Made by a program: the position numbers and the translations under genes
Assembly: GCF_028554725.1 (NCBI RefSeq)
Contig: NC_071668.1
Span: 52,991,732-53,055,731 of the forward strand
DNA: 64,000 nt
Direction: 5' to 3'
Source: Zeugodacus cucurbitae
Lineage: Eukaryota; Arthropoda; Insecta; Diptera; Tephritidae
The notes under the pieces: model-generated
Told to the model about the DNA's origin: nothing
The model's input: the letters and a program-made list of their open reading frames with translations, nothing else
Database searches by the model: none
In this document: positions 1 through 10,732 of the stretch, piece by piece
Layout of the letters: the number at the start of each line of letters is the position of its first letter
Numbering within the stretch: position 1 is the stretch's first letter

Positions 1-290
1 ATTGTTAACCTATTTAAAAGTTTATACTTAACTAAAAATTTTAATTTTGTATAAATACCTATTTTCTATGGTATAAAATGAAGTTTGATTCATTTGGTTA
101 CTTTTTCGTTTAGCATGATATATGTTTTTGTGTCTTTAAATACTACTCACTAACATCTAATAATAAAAATCAAACATCAATAAAATATGCAAAAGGTTGA
201 TTACAAATTGAGAAAAATAACAGTGCACAAATATTAATTTTCCTGAGGTATTATAAGCTAAAAAAAACTTAAAACTACCAAGAAAGACAA

Positions 291-981
291 AACAAGAAAA
301 AACGTTAACTTCGGCTGTACCGAAGCTAATATACCCTTCACAGGTACATTTTTTTTTAGTAACTATGTGTTTAAGCAAATCTAAAGTCGTAAGAAAAAGT
401 AAGTAAAAAAAAAAAGAAAACACTTTACTAATTCTTTTTAGTTGGAGATTATATTATTATTAGTAATCCATCTCAAATTTCGTGAAGATACCACGTCAAA
501 TGCGAAAATTTTCTATACAAGCCATTGATTCCGATCGTTCGGTTTGTATGGCAGCTATATGCTATAGTGAACCGATCTGAACAATTTTTTCGGTTATTAA
601 ATTATTTCTATGAACAATAACTCACACCAAATTTCGCGAAGATATGTAATAAAATGCGGAAGTTTTCCATACAAGCCCTTGATTCCGATCGTTCAGTTTG
701 TATGGCAGCTTTATGATATAGTGGTCCGATATGGACAGTTTCGACAAATGAGCATCTTCTTGAAGAGAAAATAACTTCTGCAAAATTTAATTAAACGATA
801 TCTTAAAAACTGAAGGACTAGTTCGTATATATACAGACGGACAGACAGACGGACATGGCTAAATCGACTCAGTTCAACACACTGATCATTTATATATATA
901 CTTTATAGGCCCTCCGACGCTTCCTTCTGGATGTTACAAACTTCGTGACAAACTTAATATACCCTGTTCAGGGTATAAAAA
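291..981 (-). mobile_element. DINE-1/INE-1-like non-autonomous Helentron, family A
   Basis: This roughly 690-bp element has no coding capacity. One end carries a hairpin (CTTCGG...CCGAAG, 309-325) followed by ATACCCTTCACAGG. The other end is the palindrome ATACCCTGTTCAGGGTAT (about 959-976) followed by an A run. Between them are the signatures seen in dipteran INE-1/DINE-1 repeats when read on the minus strand: the 'TTCCTTCTGG' block, 'CTTTATAGG', a GACAGACGG-rich simple repeat and 'ACATGGCTAAATCGACTC'. Terminal hairpin plus subterminal inverted repeats is the known architecture of non-autonomous Helentrons, which are mobilised in trans by a Rep/helicase protein. No such protein is encoded here. 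The assignment rests on remembered family features, and exact boundaries are good to a few bases. Confidence 0.72.
472..740. repeat. Two direct repeats inside the DINE-A element
   Basis: Two related units of about 115 bp lie about 154 bp apart. Each runs from AAATTTCG(T/C)GAAGATA through GATTCCGATCGTTC (ending at 540 and 694) and GTTTGTATGGCAGCT. Internal core repeats of this kind are common in DINE-type elements. Confidence 0.75.
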
Positions 982-1560
982 TAACTTTGAAGTCGTAGAT
1001 AATTTCGTATACCAGGGAACCAGTATCAACAACACCAACAATGTCAGCCTCGAAATCCAGCGCAGAATCATTCTTGCCAACAGGTGCTACTTTGGACTGA
1101 GGCAATTGGAAAGTAAAGTCCTCTCTCGACGAACCAAAATCAAACTCTATAAGTCGCTTATCATTACCGTCCTGCTCTATGGTACAGAAGCGTGGACGAT
1201 GTCAACATCAGATGAGACGACACTAGGAGTTTTCGAGAGGAAAATTTTGCGCAAGATTTATAGCCCTCAGAACATTGGCTACAGCGAATAAAAAGACAGC
1301 GGCTTCACTGGCTAGTTTATGTTGTCCAAATGGACGAAAACACTCCAGCTCTGAAAGTGTTCTACACAGAACCTGCCGGAGGAAACCGAGGAAGGGGAAG
1401 GCCTCCACTCCGTTGGTGGGACCAGGTGGAGAGTGACCTGGTTACACTTGGGATCTCCAACTGGCGCCGAACTGCGAAGGAAAGAGAGAAGTGGCGCGCT
1501 ATAATCTACTCAGCTATAACCGGCTAAACGGTTTCGATGCCAATCACATACATACATACA
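979..1560 (+). pseudogene. RTE-clade LINE fragment, subfamily C (CATA tail)
   Basis: This is a 5'-truncated C-terminal piece of an RTE-clade endonuclease/reverse transcriptase, joined directly to the hairpin end of the DINE-A element. Readable stretches match residues of the intact ORF at 18472-21462: KVLSRRTKIKLYKSLI, LLYGTEAWTMSTSDETTLG and, after a break, RGRGRPPLRWWDQVESDL. A 64-bp deletion between two GCGAATA direct repeats (positions inferred from the intact copy) shifts the frame near 1285. The ORF resumes and stops at 1525-1527, inside the hairpin AACCG-GCTAAA-CGGTT. The 3' tail is (CATA)n, unlike the (AT)n and (AAG)n tails of the other copies, so this is a separate subfamily. It cannot be functional. 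I could not define a TSD. Confidence 0.9.
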
Positions 1561-1639
1561 ATATGGACCAAGAAGTTGTAAGGCTACTAATCTGCCTTTT
1601 ACCATTCATTGGCCATACTTGTTTCATCAACGTTAAAAA

Positions 1640-1830
1640 CAACGCTTGCTGAATAATAAAAATGCCCATTTCATTACGTGGCCCTTGACGAAACATGGAT
1701 GTACTGGTATACAACGGAGACCAATGAACAATCTACTTAATTCAGCGAACAAGCTTTGAAGTAAGCGAAGAAAGAATATAACTACGTCAAGTGTATCGTG
1801 ATTTTCTAGTACACTCCATTCTCAGGAACC
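1640..1830 (+). pseudogene. mariner-type transposase remnant
   Basis: A short stretch around 1683-1760 reads as LDETWMYWYTTETNEQS. This matches the block around the first catalytic aspartate of mariner transposases (consensus near VDETWIHHYTPETKQQS). Stops and frame breaks interrupt both sides and no terminal inverted repeat was recognised. It is a small scrap of a DD34D DNA transposon. It differs in sequence from the mariner relic at 3832-4381. Confidence 0.6.
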
Positions 1831-3830
1831 CCCTGAATTTATCCAATACAATATATGTATTTTTAGAAACTAACTTAGGCAATCATATCTCATAAGGGAC
1901 TATTTTAATTAGTGTTAAAATACAAAACTTTCTAATAGTGGGTAGAGTATAATATTTCCCAAAAGTCTTTATGAATACTGACAAATAATTATTTAACATA
2001 TAATAATTGGATGGCTCTAATAGCCAATAGTTAGTGAAACTGGCAGGTAAAACCCTACCGATTAATCTTGCAAGAGCTTGCTTAAGCTCACGTATTTCTT
2101 CAGTACCATAATTTGATACTTTGAACTCAAGGCACGCGTGGAGATTAATAAATATTTAAAACAATTAAATTATTTATTTTCACGTCACTTAAACATTGAG
2201 ATATTTTTATTTTATGCACTTTGCAGCAATGAGCGCTGATTACTGACAGTGAGGAGCGTTGTTTATTTCCATAGTGACATGTTAAATCGCACACATGGAC
2301 AACAGTATATCGCGTAAAATGCTGAAATGCGTAGAACTGCTATGTCAGGGTATGCTGACGCAACGCGTGGTATGCAACGCAACGCACCATTTTCTGTAAT
2401 AACAAGCTTTACAGATGGTTAATCTTAAATTTTTATGTGAAACGCTTGCATAAAAAAAGCAAAAATTAATTTGCAAGTAGTTGAAACTCGGGTTTTTTTT
2501 TTTCTTTTTTTAATTTTCGCTTTTAATCGTTTGCATAATGTTGTTGTAAGTCACATGGCATTTGCTGACTGACTTCAATTTGATTTTACATTGTAAATTG
2601 CATCATCTGTTATTGTCCTTTCAAATTACGACATGCTCTTTTTCATACCAGACATGAGCATACATACGCGCGCACACATTTGTCAACACATAGACACTTT
2701 TCATATCTAGCGAATACATGTGTATGTATGCCAGTTGGTGTGTTTGTTGCATGCTTCACCTTTTCGGCCTTTTTCGCTCTTTCCTGCAATTACTCGCTGA
2801 AAGCAGCGCGTTTTCACAATTGTTTTAAAGCAATTAATTGTTTAAGAGTCCTTTGGATGTGCGAGTGTGTTTGAATGCATTCCTGGATTTGTAAAAATTT
2901 ACTGTGCTGTATATCACTCAATTACACACATACATATGTACTACACGGCAACGTACATTCGTGTTTTCATGACAGCATACCAGTTTGCATGTAATCGTAT
3001 GTGCTTAAATATGTATGTATATAAACCGAACGATGCACCTGCGAATTTATGCGCTTTTACATGCAATTGTGTGGGTGTGTGTGTGTAAGCATTCTTCTTC
3101 TGTGCATGCTTGTGTGACAGTTGGTGTGGTTGGATGCGTTGCCACACGCGGCGAAATGCCATGTCGACTGCCAGCCGCAATACGTCACGGTGCTCTCGTC
3201 ACGCTCCACACAGCCTCACACACACATGCTGCTTTAGATATACTCATCACAGGCGGCATATTGCCAGCTACACTCCCACCTCAACTGCAATTGGTTTTTA
3301 TACAAATGCACATACATATCTATTTAGCCGCCTTCATATGTATGCGTGCGTATGAGAAAATAAAGCATTTTCGCGGTGACACCAAAAAATTTTATTTTAC
3401 TCTCGCGATTTTCGCTTTATTTGCAATTTTCGGTAACCCAACTATAATAAATGAGCTTTAGTTAGAATGTGACTGATTAAATGGGACAGTTAAGGATGTG
3501 TTGGCGTTGGTATCATGAACAGTCACTGGAATTAAATAAAAGCGAGTATTCTTATTTTTCATGAGCATGAAACGGTATTTGAGCATAATTTATAGCGAGC
3601 TTTTTTCGCCTTTACACTCTTCATTCTTTCTTTCTTCAAACAAGTTTTGTGAAAAGGTCGAACTTCAATTTACATATTTCCGAAATAAAGTTGGAGAATT
3701 TTTCTCAACCACTACCGTAGGTTTGGTCTAACTACAATACTTATGTATTCAGTTACTGTTGCGCCCTTTCATTAAGTTTTCCTGATAGAGCTCCCTTAAA
3801 ACCAAACTTTATGAACGAAGAATGACGATT
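1831..3830. other. Unassigned non-coding DNA with microsatellites
   Basis: AT-rich sequence with CATA/TGTA-rich low complexity at 2650-3350 and a (GT)n run near 3070-3087. A relatively GC-rich patch lies at 3110-3290. Open frames at 2680-3460 cross the simple repeats, show no family motif and have no matched splice structure, so I do not call them genes. Confidence 0.6.
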
Positions 3831-3831
3831 A

Positions 3832-4381
3832 TATTGGCCAAGCAAATCAGCACTTGGAGTCGGTTCATCACCTCGGCTGACTGTCGATTGGATTTCGGTG
3901 TGAAATGATAGAAAACAGCTTCATGTATTGCTCAGAATCATCAGTTCGTTGTTGTTTTCGGTCGATGGTGAGCCTGCGAGGCTGCGAGCTTTCGCATATC
4001 CAAATATTCTTCTAGTATATGTCCAACAAGTTCCTTTGATATCTTCAGGGTTTCAGCTATTTTAATCAACTACACCTTTCGGTTATCCAAAATGAATTGG
4101 CGGACTTTAATAATGTATTAATCGGGACAAACCTATATGGGGCGTCTACTGCTAGCATCGCCTTCAGAGCTCATTTCGCTTCGTTTAAACTTAGCAAAAT
4201 ACTTCTCCACGGTTGATTTTCCTGGTGCACAGTCCGAAGTAAGATCCCGTCTTGTCCGATGCCTGACCTTTGATGCGGAAATCGGTATTAATACCTTGGA
4301 CTCTGATTCCCAAAATATATTACTATACTTAGTGGAATGCCAGGACATATACCCATATTTACCACGTGAGTTGGAGCCCAA
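3832..4381 (-). pseudogene. mariner transposase relic, minus strand
   Basis: On the minus strand the N-terminal DNA-binding part can be read from about 4381 downward. It includes a segment near KSTVEKYFAKFKRSEMSSEG followed by a SGRP-like end (here SSRRPI). Beyond a stop come KVRQFILDNRKV, IAETLKISKELVGHILEEYL and DMRKLA, the second helix-turn-helix and linker seen in mariner proteins. The next block is YHFTPKSNRQS, which normally lies just after the first catalytic aspartate, so about 40 codons holding that aspartate are missing. Several stops break the frame. This is an internally deleted, dead mariner (Tc1/mariner, DD34D). Confidence 0.8.
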
Positions 4382-4399
4382 AGTATGCCAAGATCAGGT

Positions 4400-7300
4400 T
4401 GAATTTCACCAATGTATCTATATCAATTTTATCAAAAGCTTCTTGTACTAAGATTCTCAAGAATTTAATCTACTATTGATCAATACCTCATACTAATATC
4501 GATAGTTTGCACTTTCACAATAAAACAATATTTTGACAAGTGTACCTATGAGAAAATTGAAAATTGGAGAAGTTGTTGGTAAATTAACATTCCCACAACA
4601 AACAATGCAGTGTGGGAACACAACAAAATAAGCCAAAACTACCGTAGACAGACTACATACTCATTAGCAAAGTCTGTGCTTCCAGCTTGGCATTTTGACG
4701 GAACTAAACGATTTAAGTTAAGTTGAGGTAATTTAAAATGAAAACGTGTACCATGCAACATAATACGATACAGGACGTAATCCCAAGCATTGAGCTGGGT
4801 ATGTATGTTGGAGCTACGAATGTAGTAAGAAAGCAGTACAGAGAGTGAATGGTTAAATCAGTATCCATTGGACCGGTAAGTATTTACGACCAAATAAGCA
4901 GAGTACTTTAAGTTAAATGCTCCACCTAACAGCATCAACAACTGCTACAAAACTGACTAATGAGGGCATTACTTCATGGAGTTGTTGAAAGTATTAGTGA
5001 TGCATATACATTTACATGTACATGTGTGGGTGTGTATGCAAATTGTGCTTATTTATGAAATTATTTATGTATGAGAGGCCGCCCAGACATCCTAGTGAGC
5101 AACGAACTGTTCATTCTTTCAACTAGTTGTTGAATGTTGTACATAAACAATTTTAAATGGCTCTTAATGTACTTGAAGTCTTGCACACAGGCATATAGAT
5201 ATTCTTTATTGCATAAAATATACAGATATACAATTTGATGAGGACTAGACTTACTTTAATAAATATTAATGTTGATTATAAGTAGAAGTTTAAAGAAGAA
5301 AATTAAAGAGCCCTCGGTTTAAATTAAAATATAAATTTAACCAGTTAAAAGCATAGCATTCTAAAGAAAATATATTTTCGCCTTAAAGATATGTAAAAAG
5401 TTGAGAAATATAATACATCATCGGTATAATCGGCGTAAAGTTCACATGGATAACGAAGACCTTTATAATAGGCTGATGGAGTAACTGAGAACTGAGTTAC
5501 CTTAACTTTGTGAAAATATGTAAAAATTATGGCTATTGATATGAACTTTTGAAATAAGAATTATTTTTATCAACATCGGAATCTTTTAGGAAAACTTTTT
5601 TAGTATTCTTCATTTTACTTCAGAAGACGACGCTATAGTTCTATAAAGGTAATCCAGGTATAAATCCAGGCAGCCACTCAACTGATCAATACAGCTTTTC
5701 AAAATCTAATCTCACTATTGTAATTGACACTCTTCAGTTATTTTTCAACTGATTTGATAATAGAAAGTGATAAAGAAATGTAAACTGACAAAAGGGATCT
5801 AAGATGTCAACGAGTTAGATTCAGCTACTGTTTAGTTGACTATTAAAATACTAAAATGTTGAACAGAGCAAGGCGCGCTCTGGTCTTTGTCCAATGCAAG
5901 GTAGGAATTGTTTTATCTTAGTCAATTAGTAATAATTTTATTATTCATAACCTATACAACATCATAATTAAATTTCATTTAGATATAGAACTTCATAAAT
6001 CATCTTTCCACAGCCATAATACTATTTAAATAGGAATTACCTGGTACATTTATTTGGTATCAAATGTCGAAAAACTCATTTTTAGTAACATTTTTAGTAG
6101 AGACAAACTCCCACAATACAAGAGCACACAAGAGAACCCACTTAATATATCGCATATATATTTTCGTCCCCATGCAAATATTATTGCAATATTCACATAA
6201 GAATTGAGCCAATAAATCTCAATTGGCGCAAAACCGGAGACCATATCCTCCTTTAGGGTAAAAAGTGTAAATATTCATATTAGGGTGGTTCTAATATATG
6301 AAATTTGACTATTTTTTTGCTTTTTTTCCTGAATGTGGTTAATGTCCCACGAATTTTGCAGTGCTTTGGAAAAGCGAAATCAAAGTATTCTTCACAACAC
6401 AGTCATCATTAAATGCCATATACTCTTAACAAAGGAGCTTTTTGAGCAAAGTCTAGAGCGCATCCAAGAGCTTATATAAAACTCAAATCTATGGATGTGG
6501 TCATCCAGCATTCGAATGTAAATAAACCGTGAATAATCTTCAGTGCAATGTCTTCCTTTAGTTTATTCTCTAAAAGTTTATCGAAAATAATTTTGATGAC
6601 AAAACGATAGTTTTAGCAAATATATACGTATAAAAATTAGCAAATTTGTGATATAAAATGAATAAAATAGCTTAGTATGGTTCATGAAGGAAACAAAAAG
6701 TGCTAAAATCTGACCAATATGAATACTATATCTCAACAAATAGAAACCACTGCAATTTTTGTTACCGACATGAGATGAAAAAAATTGTGTGTACAAAGTA
6801 CATATATGCCACATATTTATTATATCTCGTCGTATTATGAAAAGGTAATTTTTGCTACACATGTTGCCACTATCAGCAGTACCCAATGGCATGTATTTTC
6901 ATCTATGACTTAGGATCTCACCGTATATGCTTACTATATTTTTCCGAAAACAGTTGGTGTAATATCCAGTAGCTGTGCTCTGGCTGCCAGTTATCCCAGG
7001 CAATTTTACTATGATTTAGTAGACAGGAAAAAATCTCATTATCACTGTTTCCTGTGCATACATCAATATATGCAGTATATGCGCTCATATATCATATTTC
7101 CTACATACAAATAAGACATACCGTACAACAACAACAAATACGTATAGCTACGTGTTTGCATATCATGTATTACGTATTATAAAAACACCAGCAAAACAAC
7201 AATCAAAGTATCGCAGCGTGCTGTTTTCCTACGCACGGGTTCTGCACGAATACGCCCGTGGCGCTAAAGAAAAAATGTGCACCCTGCCGCTTACCACTCA

Positions 7301-9040
7301 ATTTGACGCCTCTCGTCGACCCCTCACACACCGCTTTACTGCATACATACATACATGTTGGTGTGTGCATGTGCCTTTCAAAGGAACTCAATTTTTTATT
7401 ACAATACTTCCTGACTGCCTATAATCTGCCCATCGGCATTTATCGCTTCGTGCCTTGCCGCTTGAAAAGTGCTACTCGTTTGGAAATTTACGCTCAACTC
7501 CTTTTGATTCGTTTTATTTATCCGCTTTCTTATGCATTTGCGAATCCATCAATATACATGTGTGCTGGTGTTTTTTTCTTTTACTTTTTTGCCTATGCTG
7601 TTTTTGACTTTCTATTCAATTTCTGCACAAATCAATCAAATCAAAGGGAAGAAGCGAACACAAAATGTTGAGCTGCCGAACACTGCGGTTGGCAGTTGTG
7701 AAATATTGTTTGTATGAGTTTGATGTGCTTCCGTTCCGTTCGTGCGTAGTCATGCCAGACAATCAAGCAATTCACTGAACAATAAAAGCACAAAAGTCCA
7801 ACGAACAATAAAGCAACAGCAGTAACCAGAAGTAAATCACTTTGCCATCAACCCTCAGCCGCAGAGATTTCGTTATCGGCAAAACTTCGCAAACATCACT
7901 GGACCACTTATTTATGTATTTCCTGAAATCAGTCTCGCGAAGATCGACAGTTTTTATCACATGTGCGCACATATACATAAATACATCTGCACATTGGCAA
8001 TTGTCATTTGTCAGTTTGGTGTTACGTATACGCCACGGTGTGGCAGTAGTCTCACCATAGCTCGAAGGTAGGTGCGAACAATTGCAAAAGAGTTCAAAGC
8101 ATTTACATAAAGTGAACTACAATCACACATTTTTACAAGTGTAAAATATTAAATATTACATTTTGGAATTTGTCTGACATTTTTGCGTTATAAATAAGTA
8201 TAATATATACATTTTATCTTACATTACTGCAGGCAATGAAGTCAATTCGCAATAAACCCGTATTTTTGCCGCAGGTTTTAAGAATTACACGGCTACAGAA
8301 TCGGTATTAAATAATTTGAATACAAGTCTGAGGTAAAAATATGTGAGTTTTTGCATTGATTGGGTAAACGTTAGCATTTAACTGTGGTGGTACTGGCTTG
8401 GAACACGAAATCTAGAAAAAAATTTAATTTGACTGCGTTATTCAGTATGTTTAAATAACCCTTCACAGGGGATTTTTCTAGCTTAGGGGACACAAATAAT
8501 TTCATATTTCCCAAATACGCGGCATAATTATACGATAGGATGGGATGATATGGTCACACAAGCGTGACTATAAAGTTTATAGATCTAACCTTCAAAAGAT
8601 ATAAATATAAACACAAAACGTTGACGAGGAATCAGACGACATCATATGTTAAATTTTCCCAAATAAAATGTTTGCTTGGTATCTATGAAAAACAGAAAAA
8701 CAGGGATATAAGAACTGATCTGCGGAATATTACTTGGGTATGAACGTCTTTCCTGGAATTTTATAAGACATCATCAATTAGTAGGCAGAATAGTTGCCTT
8801 TTCTATTTCATTCTTTTATTTCTGTAAAATTCTTATAGTACCAAAAGAAGGAAAATTAATTGGAATGTTAATGGATGAGTACAATATTCGATCTAGAGTT
8901 CTCATGTGAATACCTCAAATACCTGACGCTTTATTGGAATTTAGGAAGCTAAACATGGTGATACGAATATATTATGCTTTTGCGAATATCGATTTTTGGC
9001 TAATTGAGTTGCAACGTAAAAAACATATTCACATCATTTC
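4400..9040. other. Unassigned AT-rich non-coding DNA
   Basis: No supportable gene. The sequence is mostly AT-rich, with CATA-type low complexity around 4990-5040, 7060-7140 and 7330-7360. A less AT-rich patch at 7200-7470 holds overlapping open frames on both strands (for example 7258-7671) with no recognised domain. These are judged chance frames. Nothing else recognisable was seen. Confidence 0.55.
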
Positions 9041-9619
9041 ACCACACGAAAACACACCAATCACCACATAACCAAAAGCACAACACTGATACGCTACATC
9101 TACCTCATCACGTCAGAACATAGTACACGTTTATACACACATACATCAAAACACGATAACACCACTCAGCATACAAATTTAAACAAAGGGAAATGAGAAA
9201 GAATCTTACGCCACCTTTTGTGACACATCGTCGATCGGTTCACATCTCCGTGTTCGCAGCATCCCGGCTTTCTATATTGCCACCAGGTTTCAATATTTCT
9301 ATACACTAACGTTTACCCATTTTCAACACAACCCCTTTTGTAAATTAACATTTTTTATACAAATATTTATCGTAACATTTTCTACCATACATTCATATAT
9401 TAACTTTTCATTTGTATAAAATCACCAATAGTAATTGAATAAACGTTTATAACGATTTGTTCGAAAACAAGTGCGTTTTCTCTTTTTAAGAAAGTGAAAG
9501 TGAACACTAAGGTGTGTAAAGCTGTGGTAATTCCTCGTTCCATCGCACTCATATTTATATTTTAGTTAGGAGATAGGGAAACCCTATTTTACCCATGTTT
9601 AGTACAGAGGCACTCCGTC

Positions 9620-10440
9620 TTAATTTTTTCAAAAAGTTTAAGCGATGTCTTGATTGTTAACCGATTTCACCAATTTTCCCACATAGTAAATTTTGTTGAA
9701 ATGGTCGAGTAGTTCTTGAGATATGGTTTCTTTACCCAGAAGTATCCAAGCACATATTCTGAATCGACTTATCTCTACCATCTTTTTTATACAAGTTAGT
9801 GTTTTGTCGTTTTTCGTTAGTGAAGTAAAGCAAAATTTTATAGTTTTCAACATAACCTTTTTATGGAGGCTTGGCGTAATCGTAACCCTATTTAACCCAT
9901 TCATGTGAATGATGAAGGGGTATTAAAGGGACAGGATTCTATGTTTACTATAAGAACATTTAACAGTTTGCGAGATATATAAAAAAACCTAATAAGGGAA
10001 ATATAGAATTCCCTGGTATGATACTCTGTACCAAATGGTTTAATTTTAATTACGGCTTAGTTATTGGCCGGCTATAATCGCTTAAAGCGGTTCCTACGCC
10101 AAATATATATATATAGTTTTTGTATTTTTTCAGTTTTTCGTTTAACGCCATTTTGTGTGACAATCCGATTCTTCTCATATGTAATACCAACCCTTTCATG
10201 TACCGAGAAACATGTGTACTAAGTGTCATTAAGAAATCTTAATTTTAACTTCAATTATCATTTCCATGGACAGACGGACGAACGGACATATGGAAACTTA
10301 ACCGTATTTCAACTCGTCTCATATCCTTATAATTCTTATATACACAACCCTATATCAAATTCGCTTAGTTTTAGGCCGCAGATCGCAGACCTCAAGAATT
10401 TATTATTTTCATTATTTTTATTAGTTTCATAATATTTGCC
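9620..10440 (-). mobile_element. Divergent DINE-B element, interrupted by an RTE stub
   Basis: Blocks shared in order with the better copies at 30693-31790 and 34762-35953 are visible. They are GAGATATGGTTTCTTTACCC, a 'TTTTCGTTAGTGA' segment with 'TTTTCAACATAACCTTT', the GACAGACGGAC block near 10268, and 'AACCCTATATCAAATTCGC' near 10350 followed by TTAGTTTTAG. The terminal hairpin and CTCTCGCAA inverted repeats are eroded, so the limits are approximate. It is non-coding, and an RTE stub lies within it at 10069-10114. Confidence 0.6.
10069..10114 (+). mobile_element. 46-bp 3'-end stub of RTE-A with its own TSD
   Basis: The sequence matches the last part of RTE-A, from the final codons (CGGCTATAATCGC) through the stop codon, the stop-codon hairpin, TTCCTACGCCAAA and the (AT)n tail. 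It is flanked by TAGTTATTG (10058-10066) and TAGTTTTTG (10114-10122), which reads as a 9-bp TSD with one mismatch. That makes it an extremely 5'-truncated retrotransposition event inside an older DINE-B element. Confidence 0.8.
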
Positions 10441-10722
10441 AAATTATTTTTTCCAAATTCGTGTTTCTATAGTTTACGATTTCTTATCATTAAAGTCATG
10501 TACGTCAAATATAAAATTGAGACGAACACTTCATTGATCAAGGGCATTTGAGATACGTAGGTATGTAAGATCAGCAGACGTACGCGTATGTAGACAACTA
10601 GAGGTGGATGTAATTTTTGGACTGTCGATTTCTAAACACTAAATTGAAAGGTAATCCAATCAAGCACGACTCTATATTTATGATTCTCAGTTTAAAATTC
10701 CGAAATCCATAAATAATTCTTG

Positions 10723-10732
10723 ATAATATTGA
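10723..10732 (+). repeat. Left TSD of RTE-A copy 1
   Basis: ATAATATTGA precedes the element and recurs exactly at 13687-13696 after the (AT)n tail. Confidence 0.8.

Noticed and set aside
2680..3461. Overlapping plus- and minus-strand open frames up to 148 codons.
   Set aside because: They run through CATA/GT/CA low-complexity DNA, overlap in several frames and have no recognisable domain.
7152..7717. A cluster of open frames up to 137 codons.
   Set aside because: Frames overlap on both strands. Translated composition follows simple repeats and shows no motif or splice signal arrangement.
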